64,000 nt of DNA from Halomonas alkalisoli (GTDB taxonomy: Bacteria; Pseudomonadota; Gammaproteobacteria; Pseudomonadales; Halomonadaceae), in NCBI RefSeq assembly GCF_021412585.1, contig NZ_JAKCMI010000012.1, positions 186,001 to 250,000 of the forward strand. Reading direction: 5' to 3'. The first letter of the stretch is position 1. Every line of letters starts with the position of its first letter. The notes beneath the pieces are model-generated. The model was not told where the DNA came from. It saw only the letters and a list, made by a program, of their open reading frames with translations, and did not search any database. The position numbers were made by a program, and so were the translations under genes. This document shows positions 29,916 to 39,107 of the stretch, piece after piece.

Positions 29916-30860
29916 GTGCCTCATTCCATCATCTTCGATACCGACCCGGGCGTCGATGACGCCCAGGCCATCGCCATTGCCCTGCGCCATCCCGAGATCG
30001 AGCTGCTTGGCTTGACCACTACCTACGGCAACGTGGACGTGGAGACCGCCACCCACAATGCCCTGCTGCTGAGCGAACTGGCCGGCCGCGGCGATGTACC
30101 TGTTGCCCAGGGAGCCGCCGGCCCCATGGTCAAGCCGCGTCACCCGGCACCGGCCCACATTCATGGTGCCAATGGCCTTGGCAATATCGACCTGCCCGCC
30201 GTCGAGGGCAGCAAGGACCCGCGCAACGCCGCACAGTTCATCATCGACACGGTGAATGCCCGCCCCGGTGAGGTGACCCTGGTCGCGGTAGGACCTGTGG
30301 GCAATCTTGCCGCGGCGCTGCAGCTCGACCCGACCATCATCGACAAGGTCAAGCAGGTGGTGATCATGGGCGGCTCGATACGCGAGGGAGGCAATGTCAC
30401 GCCGGTCGCGGAAGCCAACATGTTCAACGACCCCCATGCCGCCCAGCGCGTACTCACTGCCGGCTGGCCGCTGGTCCTGGTGGGGCTCGACGTCACCCAC
30501 CGCTGCGTCCTCACGCCAGCGCACATGGCCCGCATCGAAGCGGGCCAGGGTGAACTGGGCAAGGTGCTGGCGGGCAGCTATGCGTTCTATCGGGACTTCT
30601 ACCGGGACTTTCTCGGCATCGACGGCTGCTGTCCCCACGACAGCTGCGCGCTGGCCTGGCTGTTGCGCCCGGAGCTGTTCACCACCGCGCCGGGGCATCT
30701 GGCAGTGGTGACCGAAGGCGCGGCCGAGGGGCAGACCATCTTTGCGCCGGAGGGTCGCGGCTTCATCCAGGAGCGCTGGTCCCAGACGCCGCTGGTCGAG
30801 GTCTGCCTGGAAACGGACGGCGATGCCGTGGTGGAGTGGATTGCCGCCACGCTGGCCTGA
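29916..30860 (+). CDS. Inosine-uridine preferring nucleoside hydrolase
   Basis: Calcium-dependent N-ribohydrolase that splits ribonucleosides into base and ribose. The 314 residues begin with the signature IIFDTDPGVDDAQAIAIAL (Asp8, Asp10, Asp14, Asp15); GLTTTYGNV, MGGSIREGGNVTPVAEANMF and CPHDSCALAW, supplying further calcium and base contacts, follow in the right order. The GTG at 29916 is taken as start because AAAGGAG sits 6 bases upstream. Pyrimidine- versus purine-preference (RihA, RihB, RihC) cannot be settled. Confidence 0.88.
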   Translation: MPHSIIFDTDPGVDDAQAIAIALRHPEIELLGLTTTYGNVDVETATHNALLLSELAGRGDVPVAQGAAGPMVKPRHPAPAHIHGANGLGNIDLPAVEGSKDPRNAAQFIIDTVNARPGEVTLVAVGPVGNLAAALQLDPTIIDKVKQVVIMGGSIREGGNVTPVAEANMFNDPHAAQRVLTAGWPLVLVGLDVTHRCVLTPAHMARIEAGQGELGKVLAGSYAFYRDFYRDFLGIDGCCPHDSCALAWLLRPELFTTAPGHLAVVTEGAAEGQTIFAPEGRGFIQERWSQTPLVEVCLETDGDAVVEWIAATLA

Positions 30861-30892
30861 CTGGCTGGTTCTGACTAGCTCGTTCTAACTGG

Positions 30893-31165
30893 CTATAGCG
30901 TGACGAAATTGTCCGGGTCCTGGGGTTCGAGCGACTCGAGCTCCACATGAGTGACCCGGGCATTCGGCGGGCCTTGCCAGAGCCAGGTCGCCACCCTGTT
31001 GACCGCATCCCCGTCGCCGCACAGCAGTACCTCCACCTGGCCGCCGGGCAGGTTCCTGGCGTAGCCGGTGACGCCATTCTGCAGGGCTTGATCCTGCACG
31101 GCCTTGCGGTACCAGACCCCCTGAACCTTCCCTGCCACCAGCGCTTTCACACAGCGTTTGCTCAT
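30893..31165 (-). CDS. acyP: Acylphosphatase
   Basis: Small 90-residue enzyme hydrolysing carboxyl-phosphate bonds. The catalytic Arg20 is in GKVQGVWYRK and Asn38 in GYARNLPGGQVEV, the two acylphosphatase signatures. The ATG at 31163-31165 has GGGAGGAGG upstream. It is convergent with the nucleoside hydrolase gene (32-base gap) and stands alone on its strand. Confidence 0.92.
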   Translation of the reverse strand: MSKRCVKALVAGKVQGVWYRKAVQDQALQNGVTGYARNLPGGQVEVLLCGDGDAVNRVATWLWQGPPNARVTHVELESLEPQDPDNFVTL

Positions 31166-31415
31166 GGCACCTCCTCCCTGTGAGACATCGTTCCCTCGTT
31201 CTACCATCCCCGGCACCGAACGACCAGCCGGATCAGCGTCATGGCAAGCCCACGAAATTCCACCGTCAGAGGCTAAGCCGGTTCTCGCCGGTGGCGTAAT
31301 GCTCTAATCTTTCCTTATGGGAACCTGCCGCTGCCACAAGCGACGGCAGGCCCGTCAACGGCCCCGATCGGGTCAACTGCACGACAACAAGTCATCCTCA
31401 CAAGGGAGAAACACC

Positions 31416-32456
31416 ATGCAGGTCTTCGATCATCCCGAATTCGATCATCATGAGCAGATCGTCTTCGGAAGTGATGCCGCCAGCGGTTTGCGCGCCATCA
31501 TCGCCATTCACGATACTCACCGCGGCCCTGCCCTGGGTGGCCTGCGCATCTACCCTTACGCCAGCGAAGACGACGCACTCACCGACGTATTGCGGCTCTC
31601 GCGCGGCATGAGCTACAAGTCGGCCCTCGCCGACCTGCCGCTGGGGGGCGGCAAGGCCGTGATCATCGCCGATCCTCGCCATGACAAGACCCCCGAGCTG
31701 CTGCGCGCCATGGGCCGACTGGTCGACTCCCTGGGCGGCCGCTACATCACGGCGGAAGATTCCGGCACCAGTGAAGCCGATATGCGCCATATCCATGAAG
31801 CCACGGCTCATGTCAGCGGGCTGGCTCGTCGTCCCGGCGAGTCCGGCGACCCCTCCCCCTTTACCGCTCATGGTGTGTTCTGTGCCCTGCAGAGTGCCAT
31901 TCGTCATGGCCTGGGCCGAGCGGACATGGATGGCCTCAGGGTGGCCATTCAGGGCGTCGGCCATGTGGGGGCGCACCTGGCTCGTCAGCTCCACGCGGCG
32001 GGTGCTCGCCTGGTGTTGACCGATATCGACCAGGAGGCGCTGGAGCTGCTCGCCGGAGAGGTCGGCGCGACGACCACGGCCCCGGCTGCGATATTCGATG
32101 CGGACGTGGATGTCTTCGCTCCCTGTGCCATGGGCGCCGCACTGACCGCGGATGTGGCAAAGCGCCTGCGGGCAGGCGTGGTATGCGGAGCGGCCAACAA
32201 CCAGCTGGCGACGCCGGACGTGGCCGACCTGCTGCATGGCCGGGGCATTCTCTATGCGCCGGATTATGTCGCCAATGCCGGTGGCGTCATCGAGGTCGAG
32301 TACCAGCGTCACGAGGACTATTCACGCAAGGCGGTGATGGCTCATGTGGAACGCATCACGGCGACCCTCGACGAGATTTTCGAACGCGCCCGGCGTCGCG
32401 GCACCAGCCCGGCGGCCATTGCCGACGAACTTGCCCGTGAGCGGCTAGTGTCCTAA
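31416..32456 (+). CDS. ldh: Leucine dehydrogenase (Glu/Leu/Phe/Val dehydrogenase family)
   Basis: NAD-dependent oxidative deaminase of branched-chain amino acids. In the 346-residue protein, GGLRIYPY, the substrate-binding Lys68 (GMSYKSALADLPLGGGK) and catalytic Lys80 fall at the same numbers as in Bacillus leucine dehydrogenase. The nucleotide fold has QGVGHVGAHLARQLHAAGA and the C-terminus APDYVANAGGVIEVE. The ATG at 31416 follows AAGGGAG. A 250-base upstream gap contains a short hairpin (31324-31330 with 31344-31350) and AT-rich promoter-like hexamers. Phenylalanine or valine dehydrogenase activity cannot be excluded. Confidence 0.86.
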   Translation: MQVFDHPEFDHHEQIVFGSDAASGLRAIIAIHDTHRGPALGGLRIYPYASEDDALTDVLRLSRGMSYKSALADLPLGGGKAVIIADPRHDKTPELLRAMGRLVDSLGGRYITAEDSGTSEADMRHIHEATAHVSGLARRPGESGDPSPFTAHGVFCALQSAIRHGLGRADMDGLRVAIQGVGHVGAHLARQLHAAGARLVLTDIDQEALELLAGEVGATTTAPAAIFDADVDVFAPCAMGAALTADVAKRLRAGVVCGAANNQLATPDVADLLHGRGILYAPDYVANAGGVIEVEYQRHEDYSRKAVMAHVERITATLDEIFERARRRGTSPAAIADELARERLVS

Positions 32457-32482
32457 GCTTGCCTTTTCCTCACGACAGCCAT

Positions 32483-32507
32483 CTGTGGGGGCTTTAGGCC
32501 TCCACAG
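32483..32507 (+). terminator. Hairpin after the leucine dehydrogenase gene
   Basis: CTGTGGGGGC (32483-32492) can pair with GCCTCCACAG (32498-32507) with one G-U pair, about 27 bases after the stop codon. It has no T run, so it is a weak terminator candidate. Confidence 0.4.
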
Positions 32508-32610
32508 CGTTACTGATTGGCTGATGACGCCATCTTGGCACTGGGCAGCGTCTCGCAGATGCCTCAAAGCCCTGGTTGATACCGTCTTCTTCCCAGGGTA
32601 AGACGCCTCC

Positions 32611-34368
32611 CTATACCTTGATGACCTTTACCCCGTAATCCGCGGGGTTGACGATATCCTCCAGCTTGCCGATCTGCGAGAAGTCGCCTTTGCTAAGCAC
32701 GCTATTGATGTTGGTGTCAGGAAATCGCAGGTTCTTGATGACGTGAACCTGGCTCGGCATGCCCTTGCCGTCGATATCCATAACCCAGGCGAGGAAGCCG
32801 CCCGAGAATTTGGCCAGGCTGCCGATCGGGTACAGGCCATACACCTGGATGTACTCCACCAACACCGTCTTGTCATAAGCCGCGTTCGCCTCATGGACCC
32901 TGCGGTAAGCGTCGAGCGGTGAGCGTGGCGGCACCCCGTTGCGCGCATGCATCAGTTTGTCGATCGCCTTGATCACCGCGACCAGCCGAATCAGCTCAGA
33001 AAGCTGATCCCCTCGCTTGCCAACCGGGTAGCCTGACCCGTCCAGACGCTCATTGGCATTCTCGATCACATCACCGCAGGTTGCGCTTGGCTCCCAGCCC
33101 AGCTCACGCAGCTTGTCACGGAGCACCGCCACATGGCTCCTGAGAATCGCCTTCTGCGTCGGATTCATGTTCACCTTGAGTGACGGCAACTGCGCACTGA
33201 TCAGCAGCGGCTTGCCCATGGTGTGCAGCAAGGCGCCCAGCACGGCCTCACGCACTTGGGGGTCATGGGGGTCGCGAGTCAGCATGAGGTCGGCCAGCTG
33301 GCTGGCGACCTGGACGGCATGCCTGACCCAGTCCGGATCGTCGCGCAGGAACGCCAGGGCATACAGCAAGGCCTTACGGTCCTGCTCCACCAGGTAGCGT
33401 AGGGTGTCGACGCAATCGTAGAAGATCTCGCTGGGGAACAGGTCGCGGGTCTTCATGTACATCAGCCCCACCTGGAGCTGATGAGCCACATCCATGACAC
33501 CGCGCTCCATGGGTGACTGGCGAGCGCGCTTATCTCGCTCCTGGGCTTCTCGCTGTAGAATCTTCTTCTCCTTGGCGCCAGGGATGAACAGGGGCGAGTG
33601 ATGAGTGAGCTTGTCGTTGGACCCAGTACGGTAGGCGGCCTCTCGCTCGGATTCATTCACGTACCGAAACAGGGCCTCTGTCTGGGACGTCGATAGGTTG
33701 ATGAACTGAACGCCGACCGCCGCGTAACCCTGGTTACCGAAGGGGCGGATATGGCGGACCTTGCCGTCGGCGAAGAAGCTCTCGCCGTTGGGAAACTCCA
33801 GCGTCACCCCGGGGATGTCCTGGTCCACGCTAAACGCGATGCTCTCCGCCAGATCGATGTCGACCATGCAGCCACCGATTGACAGATTGCGCAGTCGGCC
33901 TGGCACGTTGAGCTCATGCAGGTAGACTTCGAGGCTGATGCGGGCCTGCATGCCGAGGATGAAGGGAATCCGGACCGCGCCCCGGTTCTCATGGACGAAG
34001 ACCGATTCCGGGAGCTGGCACTCCAGGCGATACAGTGTATTGTCCGTCTTGAAAACCTTGGCGGCGACGTTGCTGAGGCTGTAGGTCTCGCGCTCGATGG
34101 ACTGTGGTCCCTTCAGCGCCTCCAGGTCGAAGCTCAGGCCACCGTTGGCCAGATACCGCTCGATATCGGAGCCAGCATATTCCACCTCCAGCACCAGGCG
34201 CCCTGTGCTCAGGTCCAGCTCTATTACCTCTGCCTTCAGGGCAAAGGGCATGTCCTTGGCATACACAGACAGCGCATGTGTGTGCTGGAGCAGTGAACGA
34301 ATCACATTCGCCGAGGGGTTTTCATACAGGGCGAGGTCGGCCATCTGGGACACCTGCGGATGCGGCAT
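32611..34368 (-). CDS. PilZ domain protein fused to a degenerate HD-GYP domain
   Basis: A 585-residue protein with three parts: an N-terminal YcgR-like beta domain (about 30-120), a PilZ cyclic-di-GMP receptor domain (about 125-235, with ENRGAVRIPF in place of the RxxxR motif and NLSIGGCMVDI matching DxSxxG) and a C-terminal HD-GYP-like domain (about 290-500). The HD-GYP core is degenerate: HDxGK reads HTMGK, and HHExxDGxGYP reads NANERLDGSGYP, so several metal ligands are gone while the GYP loop remains. It is probably a c-di-GMP-responsive effector without phosphodiesterase activity. The start may be the ATG at 34366-34368 or the one at 34342-34344, which has GGTG upstream. Confidence 0.82.
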   Translation of the reverse strand: MPHPQVSQMADLALYENPSANVIRSLLQHTHALSVYAKDMPFALKAEVIELDLSTGRLVLEVEYAGSDIERYLANGGLSFDLEALKGPQSIERETYSLSNVAAKVFKTDNTLYRLECQLPESVFVHENRGAVRIPFILGMQARISLEVYLHELNVPGRLRNLSIGGCMVDIDLAESIAFSVDQDIPGVTLEFPNGESFFADGKVRHIRPFGNQGYAAVGVQFINLSTSQTEALFRYVNESEREAAYRTGSNDKLTHHSPLFIPGAKEKKILQREAQERDKRARQSPMERGVMDVAHQLQVGLMYMKTRDLFPSEIFYDCVDTLRYLVEQDRKALLYALAFLRDDPDWVRHAVQVASQLADLMLTRDPHDPQVREAVLGALLHTMGKPLLISAQLPSLKVNMNPTQKAILRSHVAVLRDKLRELGWEPSATCGDVIENANERLDGSGYPVGKRGDQLSELIRLVAVIKAIDKLMHARNGVPPRSPLDAYRRVHEANAAYDKTVLVEYIQVYGLYPIGSLAKFSGGFLAWVMDIDGKGMPSQVHVIKNLRFPDTNINSVLSKGDFSQIGKLEDIVNPADYGVKVIKV

Positions 34369-34374
34369 TGATTT

Positions 34375-34394
34375 TTATTGATAAGCATCAATAA
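34375..34394. promoter_or_regulatory. 8-bp inverted repeat directly before the PilZ/HD-GYP gene
   Basis: TTATTGAT (34375-34382) and ATCAATAA (34387-34394) form a perfect inverted repeat with a 4-base centre, ending 7 bases before the first candidate start codon. It could be an operator or an RNA hairpin controlling initiation. The surrounding 34369-34460 is strikingly AT-rich compared with the rest of the window. Confidence 0.4.
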
Positions 34395-34463
34395 TATAGA
34401 ATTTTTATCTCCTCTAGTAACAAGCTATATGCATTTTATCTGCTATGGAATCTTTTGTCGGGC

Positions 34464-34485
34464 GATTCCACCTTTGTGTGGAATC
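34464..34485. terminator. Hairpin between the RR-EAL and PilZ genes
   Basis: GATTCCAC (34464-34471) pairs perfectly with GTGGAATC (34478-34485), 6-base loop. A further GGAATC lies at 34447-34452. In the 268-base gap between the two minus-strand genes it may end the upstream kinase-regulator transcript, though the response regulator stop is about 150 bases away. Confidence 0.35.
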
Positions 34486-34636
34486 ATGTGGCGAGAGAAA
34501 GCAAGCGCACGGTGGCTTGCCTGTATTTAGCAGACTAGTTATCCCTCAAACAGTCTGCCAGTGCGCTTGGCTACGTTCTGCCTCCTTGGCCGCAAAGCCC
34601 CTGATGAGCGGTTCCTTAGTCAAGGTAAAATCCGAC

Positions 34637-35890
34637 TCACCTCGACGATAGCTCGATAAGCCAGCGCTCTGGATCCCATTTTTGGGCCCAATCTTCCACG
34701 GCGTCGGCCGCCATGGGGCGAGCTATCAGATACCCTTGGGCCTGATCACAGCCGTATTCATACAGGAGTGCCCAGTCGTCAGGCGTCTCGACGCCTTCTG
34801 CCACCGTAGCCAGGTTCAATTTTCTGGCCATCTCCAGATTGGATTTCAAGATCACTCGGCCTTCTTTATGCAGAGACGCATAGTTGATGAAGGAGCGGTC
34901 GATCTTCAACTCGCCGGCGGCGATGCGGGTGAGTTGCTGCATGGATGAGTAGCCGGTGCCATAGTCGTCGATCGATAATGTGAAACCCTTCATGCGCAGC
35001 CTTGCAAGGTTCTCCAGCACGCGCCCAACGTCGATCATGACCGCCGTTTCGGTGATCTCAAGTATCATGTGGCAGGGATCCAGCCCCTGTCGACGCACCC
35101 GTTCGATCAGCGATTCCGCCAACCCAACATCGGCCAGGGACTGAATGGAGATGTTCACTGACACCTGGATATCCAGGTCGCGGTTTCGCCAGCAGGCACA
35201 CCAGGCGCTCGCCTTGTCGATCATGATATCGGTGAGTGCATCGATCAGCCCCCGGGCCTCCATGGTGTCGATGAAGGCATGGGGTGACAACACTCCGTGT
35301 TCGGGGTGGCGCCAGCGGGCCAAGGCTTCCAAGCCGCATAGGCGCCCCGTGGCAAGCTCCACCTTGGGCTGGAAGAAGGGCTCGAACTGGTCGCCTGCCA
35401 AACCAGCCTCGAGGTCTGCGACGGAGTAACTTGCCGCCATGGGGGGTGGCCGGTAGCGCCGTTGATCTGGCTTGTAGTTGTGCAGCGCGGTCAATAGTTC
35501 GCGGGGCGTGGCGGGCTTTTTTATGGTGCCCAGCAAACTGAGGCCATAGGCCGTGGCCATGGTGCGAACGGAACGTATCAGCGAGGGCTCCAGAGCACTG
35601 ACGATGATCAGGGCCGGCTCGTGCCATGACTCGCCCACCCGCCGTATGAACTCCATGCCGTCCATACCGGGCATGTCCAGATCGCTGATGACGATGTCTG
35701 CGGGTGGTTCAAGGGTGGCCATCAATTCGAGAGCCGAGCGACCACAAGTGGCTTCGAAGACCTCCTCTGCCCCTAAGCGACGGAGTAGGCCAGCCAGCAG
35801 CTGCCGCTGGAAGTCATGGTCCTCGACGATCAGCAGCCGCAGCCCGGGAGGCAACCTGGTGGTGTGTTCAGAGTCGGTCGATGTAGGCAT
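34637..35890 (-). CDS. Response regulator with EAL cyclic-di-GMP phosphodiesterase domain
   Basis: A 417-residue two-domain regulator. The receiver domain (about 18-135) has the acidic pair in IVEDHD, phosphoacceptor Asp70 in VISDLDMPGMDG and the Lys in GTIKKPA. The EAL domain (about 160-405) retains LEALARW, VNIS, EITE, IDDYGTGYSS, LKID, AEGVET and DQAQGYL, i.e. the metal and catalytic residues, so it should hydrolyse c-di-GMP. The ATG at 35888-35890 follows CAGGAG and overlaps the kinase stop by 23 bases, so kinase and regulator are translationally coupled. The architecture resembles RocR of Pseudomonas. Confidence 0.92.
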   Translation of the reverse strand: MPTSTDSEHTTRLPPGLRLLIVEDHDFQRQLLAGLLRRLGAEEVFEATCGRSALELMATLEPPADIVISDLDMPGMDGMEFIRRVGESWHEPALIIVSALEPSLIRSVRTMATAYGLSLLGTIKKPATPRELLTALHNYKPDQRRYRPPPMAASYSVADLEAGLAGDQFEPFFQPKVELATGRLCGLEALARWRHPEHGVLSPHAFIDTMEARGLIDALTDIMIDKASAWCACWRNRDLDIQVSVNISIQSLADVGLAESLIERVRRQGLDPCHMILEITETAVMIDVGRVLENLARLRMKGFTLSIDDYGTGYSSMQQLTRIAAGELKIDRSFINYASLHKEGRVILKSNLEMARKLNLATVAEGVETPDDWALLYEYGCDQAQGYLIARPMAADAVEDWAQKWDPERWLIELSSR

Positions 35891-38888
35891 GCAGGCGCTC
35901 CTGTTCCTGTCTGAATTCCTCGAGACCAGCGAAGATCTCCCCCCAGTTCTTTGAACGGCCGGCGCGCTCCAGGCGCTCGCAGGCCCGGGCGAACGGGTGG
36001 GCACCGACAAGCTGACTCGCCCCCTTGATTCTGTGAGCAGCACGCGCCAATGTCGTGCTGTCGTTGTCGTTTATCGCCTGCTGAATACTAGTGGCATCGA
36101 CATCGTTCGAGTGACGGAACTCGCACAGGATCTCGCGAGCCAGCTCCCTGTCATTACCGGAAATCACGTCCAGCATGGCCGGATCCAAAGGGTTGGCAGC
36201 CAAGGGATCCAAGGGCGGCGGTGTGACGACAACGCTATCGGTGACACTCCCCCGGCAGGACGGAAGCGACAGCCAATTTTCGATCATGTTAAGCAGTTGC
36301 AGCATGCCTGCCGGCTTGCTCAGGTAGTCGTCCATGCCGGCGGCGAAACAGCGCGAAGCGTCCCCCCCCAGGGCATTGGCGGTGAAGGCGATGATCGGAA
36401 TACGGGTGGCCTCCGCGTCACTGGTTTCCTCTTCGCGGATGGCTCGCGCCAGCTCGTAGCCATTCATGCGTGGCATGTTGCAGTCGGCCAGGATCAAGCC
36501 GAATCGACGTCGTCGCCAAAGCTCAAGGGCCTGTTGTCCATCGTCGGCGCTTTCGGCGGCATAGCCGAGCATGTTGAGTTGCCGCATCAGCACCTGGCGG
36601 TTAGTGGGGTGGTCATCCACCACCATGATCAGCGTTCCTTCCACTTCCGCCTGCTCGGACGTCGGTGGCGTACGCCTCGCGGTTGCGGCTTGAAGCTCTT
36701 GCTGATGGTGCTCGAGGGTGGCATCGACGAGCTGTGCCGGGTCGGCGGGTGCAACGGGCAGGGTCAAGGTCAGGGTCGTGCCTTGGCCAGGCTGGCTGAT
36801 CAATTCGATCTCCCCACCCATCAGCTCCGCCAGGCGTCGGCAGATGGACAACCCCAGGCCGGTGCCCCCATATCGAGCGGAAATGCTGCTTTCGGCCTGC
36901 ATGAACGGATCGAACAGGCGGGCTTGAAGCGCCGGCTCGATCCCGATGCCCGTATCACTGACCGTGAATTGCAACCATTCTCGCTGCTTTTCCCGCCGGA
37001 TACAGGTGATGTTTACTTCGATGCCGCCTTCATTCGTGAACTTCAAGGCGTTACTGATGAGGTTGTTGAGGATCTGCTTCAGTCGCAGGCTATCGACCAT
37101 TACGGCGGGGCTGATACCGGGATCGATGGTACAAGTCAGTGTCAGACCATGGCTGATGGCAGTGCTGCTGTACAGTGCCAGGACGTCTGCGACGATCCGT
37201 TGGACCGAGGCAGCACTTGGATAAAGCTCGAGTTTCTCGGCCTCTACCTTGGAGAGGTCCAGCACGTCGTCGATCAATCGTTGCAGGGATCGTCCCGATT
37301 GGCGTATGACCTCCACAGTAGTGCGCTGTTCCGGGTTCAGCTCGGAGAGACTGAGCACCTCCAGCATGCCCAGTACCCCGTTCAGCGGTGTCCTGATCTC
37401 ATGGCTCATGGTCGCTAGGAAGGTGCTCTTGGCGCGGTTGGCGACTTCCGCTGCTTCCTTGGCGGCACGCAGGGCGAGCTCCATGTTCTTGCGTGTATTG
37501 ATGTCGATGACGATCCCGTCCAGGGATTCCGGGCGCCTATCGTGAGAATGCTGGGCGCGACCCGCAGCTTCCACCCAGTGTATCGAGCCGTCCGGCCAGA
37601 CGACCCGGAACTCCTCCTGGTAGTTCGTTCCCTGCTCCAGGGCCCGGCTGACGGCGTGTTGGATCCGTGGGCGGTCATCAGGGTGTGTGCACCCAAGGAA
37701 CAACTCGTAATTCAGCGGCGTGCCTGGCGGAACCCCGAAGATCTCGCGACAGCGTGACGACCATTCCACTTCGTCACGGGGAATATGCCAGTGCCATTTG
37801 CCCAGTTGACTGAGTTCGACGGCCATCTGCAATTGCTGCTTGCTGATGGCCAGTTCCTGCGCCGCGGCCAGTTGCTCGGTGATATCTGCCCAGTAACCGT
37901 TCCACACCACGGTGCCATCCTCTCGACGATACGGCGTGGAGCGAGCATCAATCGAACGCGTTTGCCCGTTGGCATGCCGGACACGGTGGGTAAACTCGAA
38001 TTGTTCCAGCGTCCTGGCCGAGGCGGCGATGGCCGCCTCCAGGCCGGGAAGATCGTCCACCATGATCCGATCGAACAGGGCGCGGGGCGTATGCACTACC
38101 GTCTCGGGCTCGAGGCCAAGCAGATCGCGCAGCCCTTCACTGACGAAGGTGAAGCCACAGAGACCGTTGGGCTGCTGCCAATACTGGTAGACCGTTGCCG
38201 GAAGGCTATCGGTGATGGTTCGCAGATCATGCTCGGCCCGGTGGCGGGCCCGCTGCTGTGAAATCAGCGCAAGGTAGCCCAGCAGGAGACACAGCAGGAT
38301 GACCGGTACCAGGATGGAGAACACCATCATCTGAGCCTGGTAGCGGTCCTGCTCGGCGTGAAGCCGGTGGCCGAGGCGCTGCTGTTCCTGGTCGAGAAGC
38401 TGATAGACCAACGCGTGGGTATCCGCGGCGGCTTGCCTGAACTGAGATGAGGCGGCTAGTTGTCTCGCTGCAGCAAAGCCCTCCTCCTGGAAGAGGTCGA
38501 GGTGTTCATCCATCAGGTCGATGCGACTCTCGATCCGGTCCTCGATCTGTTCGACCTGGGGGCCGATGAGGGGGTCATGCTCGGCGTATTGCCGAAGCCT
38601 GTCGATGGCGATCGGCAACTCGACAACGGCCAGGTGGCGCGCGGTCAGATACGTCGAATCCCCACTCAGGATATGCCCCCGCTGGGCCGCTTCGGCCCGA
38701 TGAAGTTCCCGGCTGATCGTTTCGATGACATGGGAGATTCGCTCTGACTGCTGGATATCCTCGGTCGCCTCACGAGTGCTGTTGATAGCGCTGTAGAGCG
38801 CCCAGGCCATGGCCAGGATCACAAGCGCTACCAGCCCGACACCCGCGTGGGTCAGGCGACGGGAGCGGATCGACATATCATGGTTCAC
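35868..38888 (-). CDS. Hybrid sensor histidine kinase (CHASE3-PAS-PAS-HisKA-HATPase-REC-HPt)
   Basis: A 1006-residue inner-membrane kinase. Helices at about 14-36 and 188-210 flank a CHASE3-type helical sensor (about 40-185) with the RGHILSGD stretch. Two PAS/PAC domains follow (about 220-345 and 350-470). HisKA has His496 in TMSHEIRTPLNG, the ATPase has NLISNALKFTNEGG and GGTGLGLSI, the receiver has ILADCNMPRMNG, and a C-terminal HPt has ARAAHRIKGAS. Phosphate can therefore pass His-Asp-His inside the protein and on to the co-encoded EAL response regulator, tuning c-di-GMP. The GTG at 38886-38888 has GGGAGAG upstream; an ATG four codons later is possible. Confidence 0.92.
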   Translation of the reverse strand: MNHDMSIRSRRLTHAGVGLVALVILAMAWALYSAINSTREATEDIQQSERISHVIETISRELHRAEAAQRGHILSGDSTYLTARHLAVVELPIAIDRLRQYAEHDPLIGPQVEQIEDRIESRIDLMDEHLDLFQEEGFAAARQLAASSQFRQAAADTHALVYQLLDQEQQRLGHRLHAEQDRYQAQMMVFSILVPVILLCLLLGYLALISQQRARHRAEHDLRTITDSLPATVYQYWQQPNGLCGFTFVSEGLRDLLGLEPETVVHTPRALFDRIMVDDLPGLEAAIAASARTLEQFEFTHRVRHANGQTRSIDARSTPYRREDGTVVWNGYWADITEQLAAAQELAISKQQLQMAVELSQLGKWHWHIPRDEVEWSSRCREIFGVPPGTPLNYELFLGCTHPDDRPRIQHAVSRALEQGTNYQEEFRVVWPDGSIHWVEAAGRAQHSHDRRPESLDGIVIDINTRKNMELALRAAKEAAEVANRAKSTFLATMSHEIRTPLNGVLGMLEVLSLSELNPEQRTTVEVIRQSGRSLQRLIDDVLDLSKVEAEKLELYPSAASVQRIVADVLALYSSTAISHGLTLTCTIDPGISPAVMVDSLRLKQILNNLISNALKFTNEGGIEVNITCIRREKQREWLQFTVSDTGIGIEPALQARLFDPFMQAESSISARYGGTGLGLSICRRLAELMGGEIELISQPGQGTTLTLTLPVAPADPAQLVDATLEHHQQELQAATARRTPPTSEQAEVEGTLIMVVDDHPTNRQVLMRQLNMLGYAAESADDGQQALELWRRRRFGLILADCNMPRMNGYELARAIREEETSDAEATRIPIIAFTANALGGDASRCFAAGMDDYLSKPAGMLQLLNMIENWLSLPSCRGSVTDSVVVTPPPLDPLAANPLDPAMLDVISGNDRELAREILCEFRHSNDVDATSIQQAINDNDSTTLARAAHRIKGASQLVGAHPFARACERLERAGRSKNWGEIFAGLEEFRQEQERLHAYIDRL

Positions 38889-39107
38889 ACCTCTCTCCCA
38901 GGCGAGCGCTCCATGGCCTTGCCGGCCTCGGAAGTGGGTGACGTGGGGCCATGGGCCGGGGGCATGGCAGGAGACGATCCGGTGGTGGCGTATCAGTCGC
39001 GATGGTGACGACTGTCATCGTTTCTACGAACAGCTCTCTATGAACGGCGGATGGTTTGATGTCTGGTCTCGGCGTCACAGAAGCTCCATCGTGGAAAAAT
39101 TGCAGTT

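Noticed and set aside
38878-39078. 66-codon minus-strand frame with GGAG and GTG start overlapping the kinase start
   Set aside because: The Pro/Arg-rich translation has no protein-like character. It may still matter as a translated leader, but a gene call is not supported.
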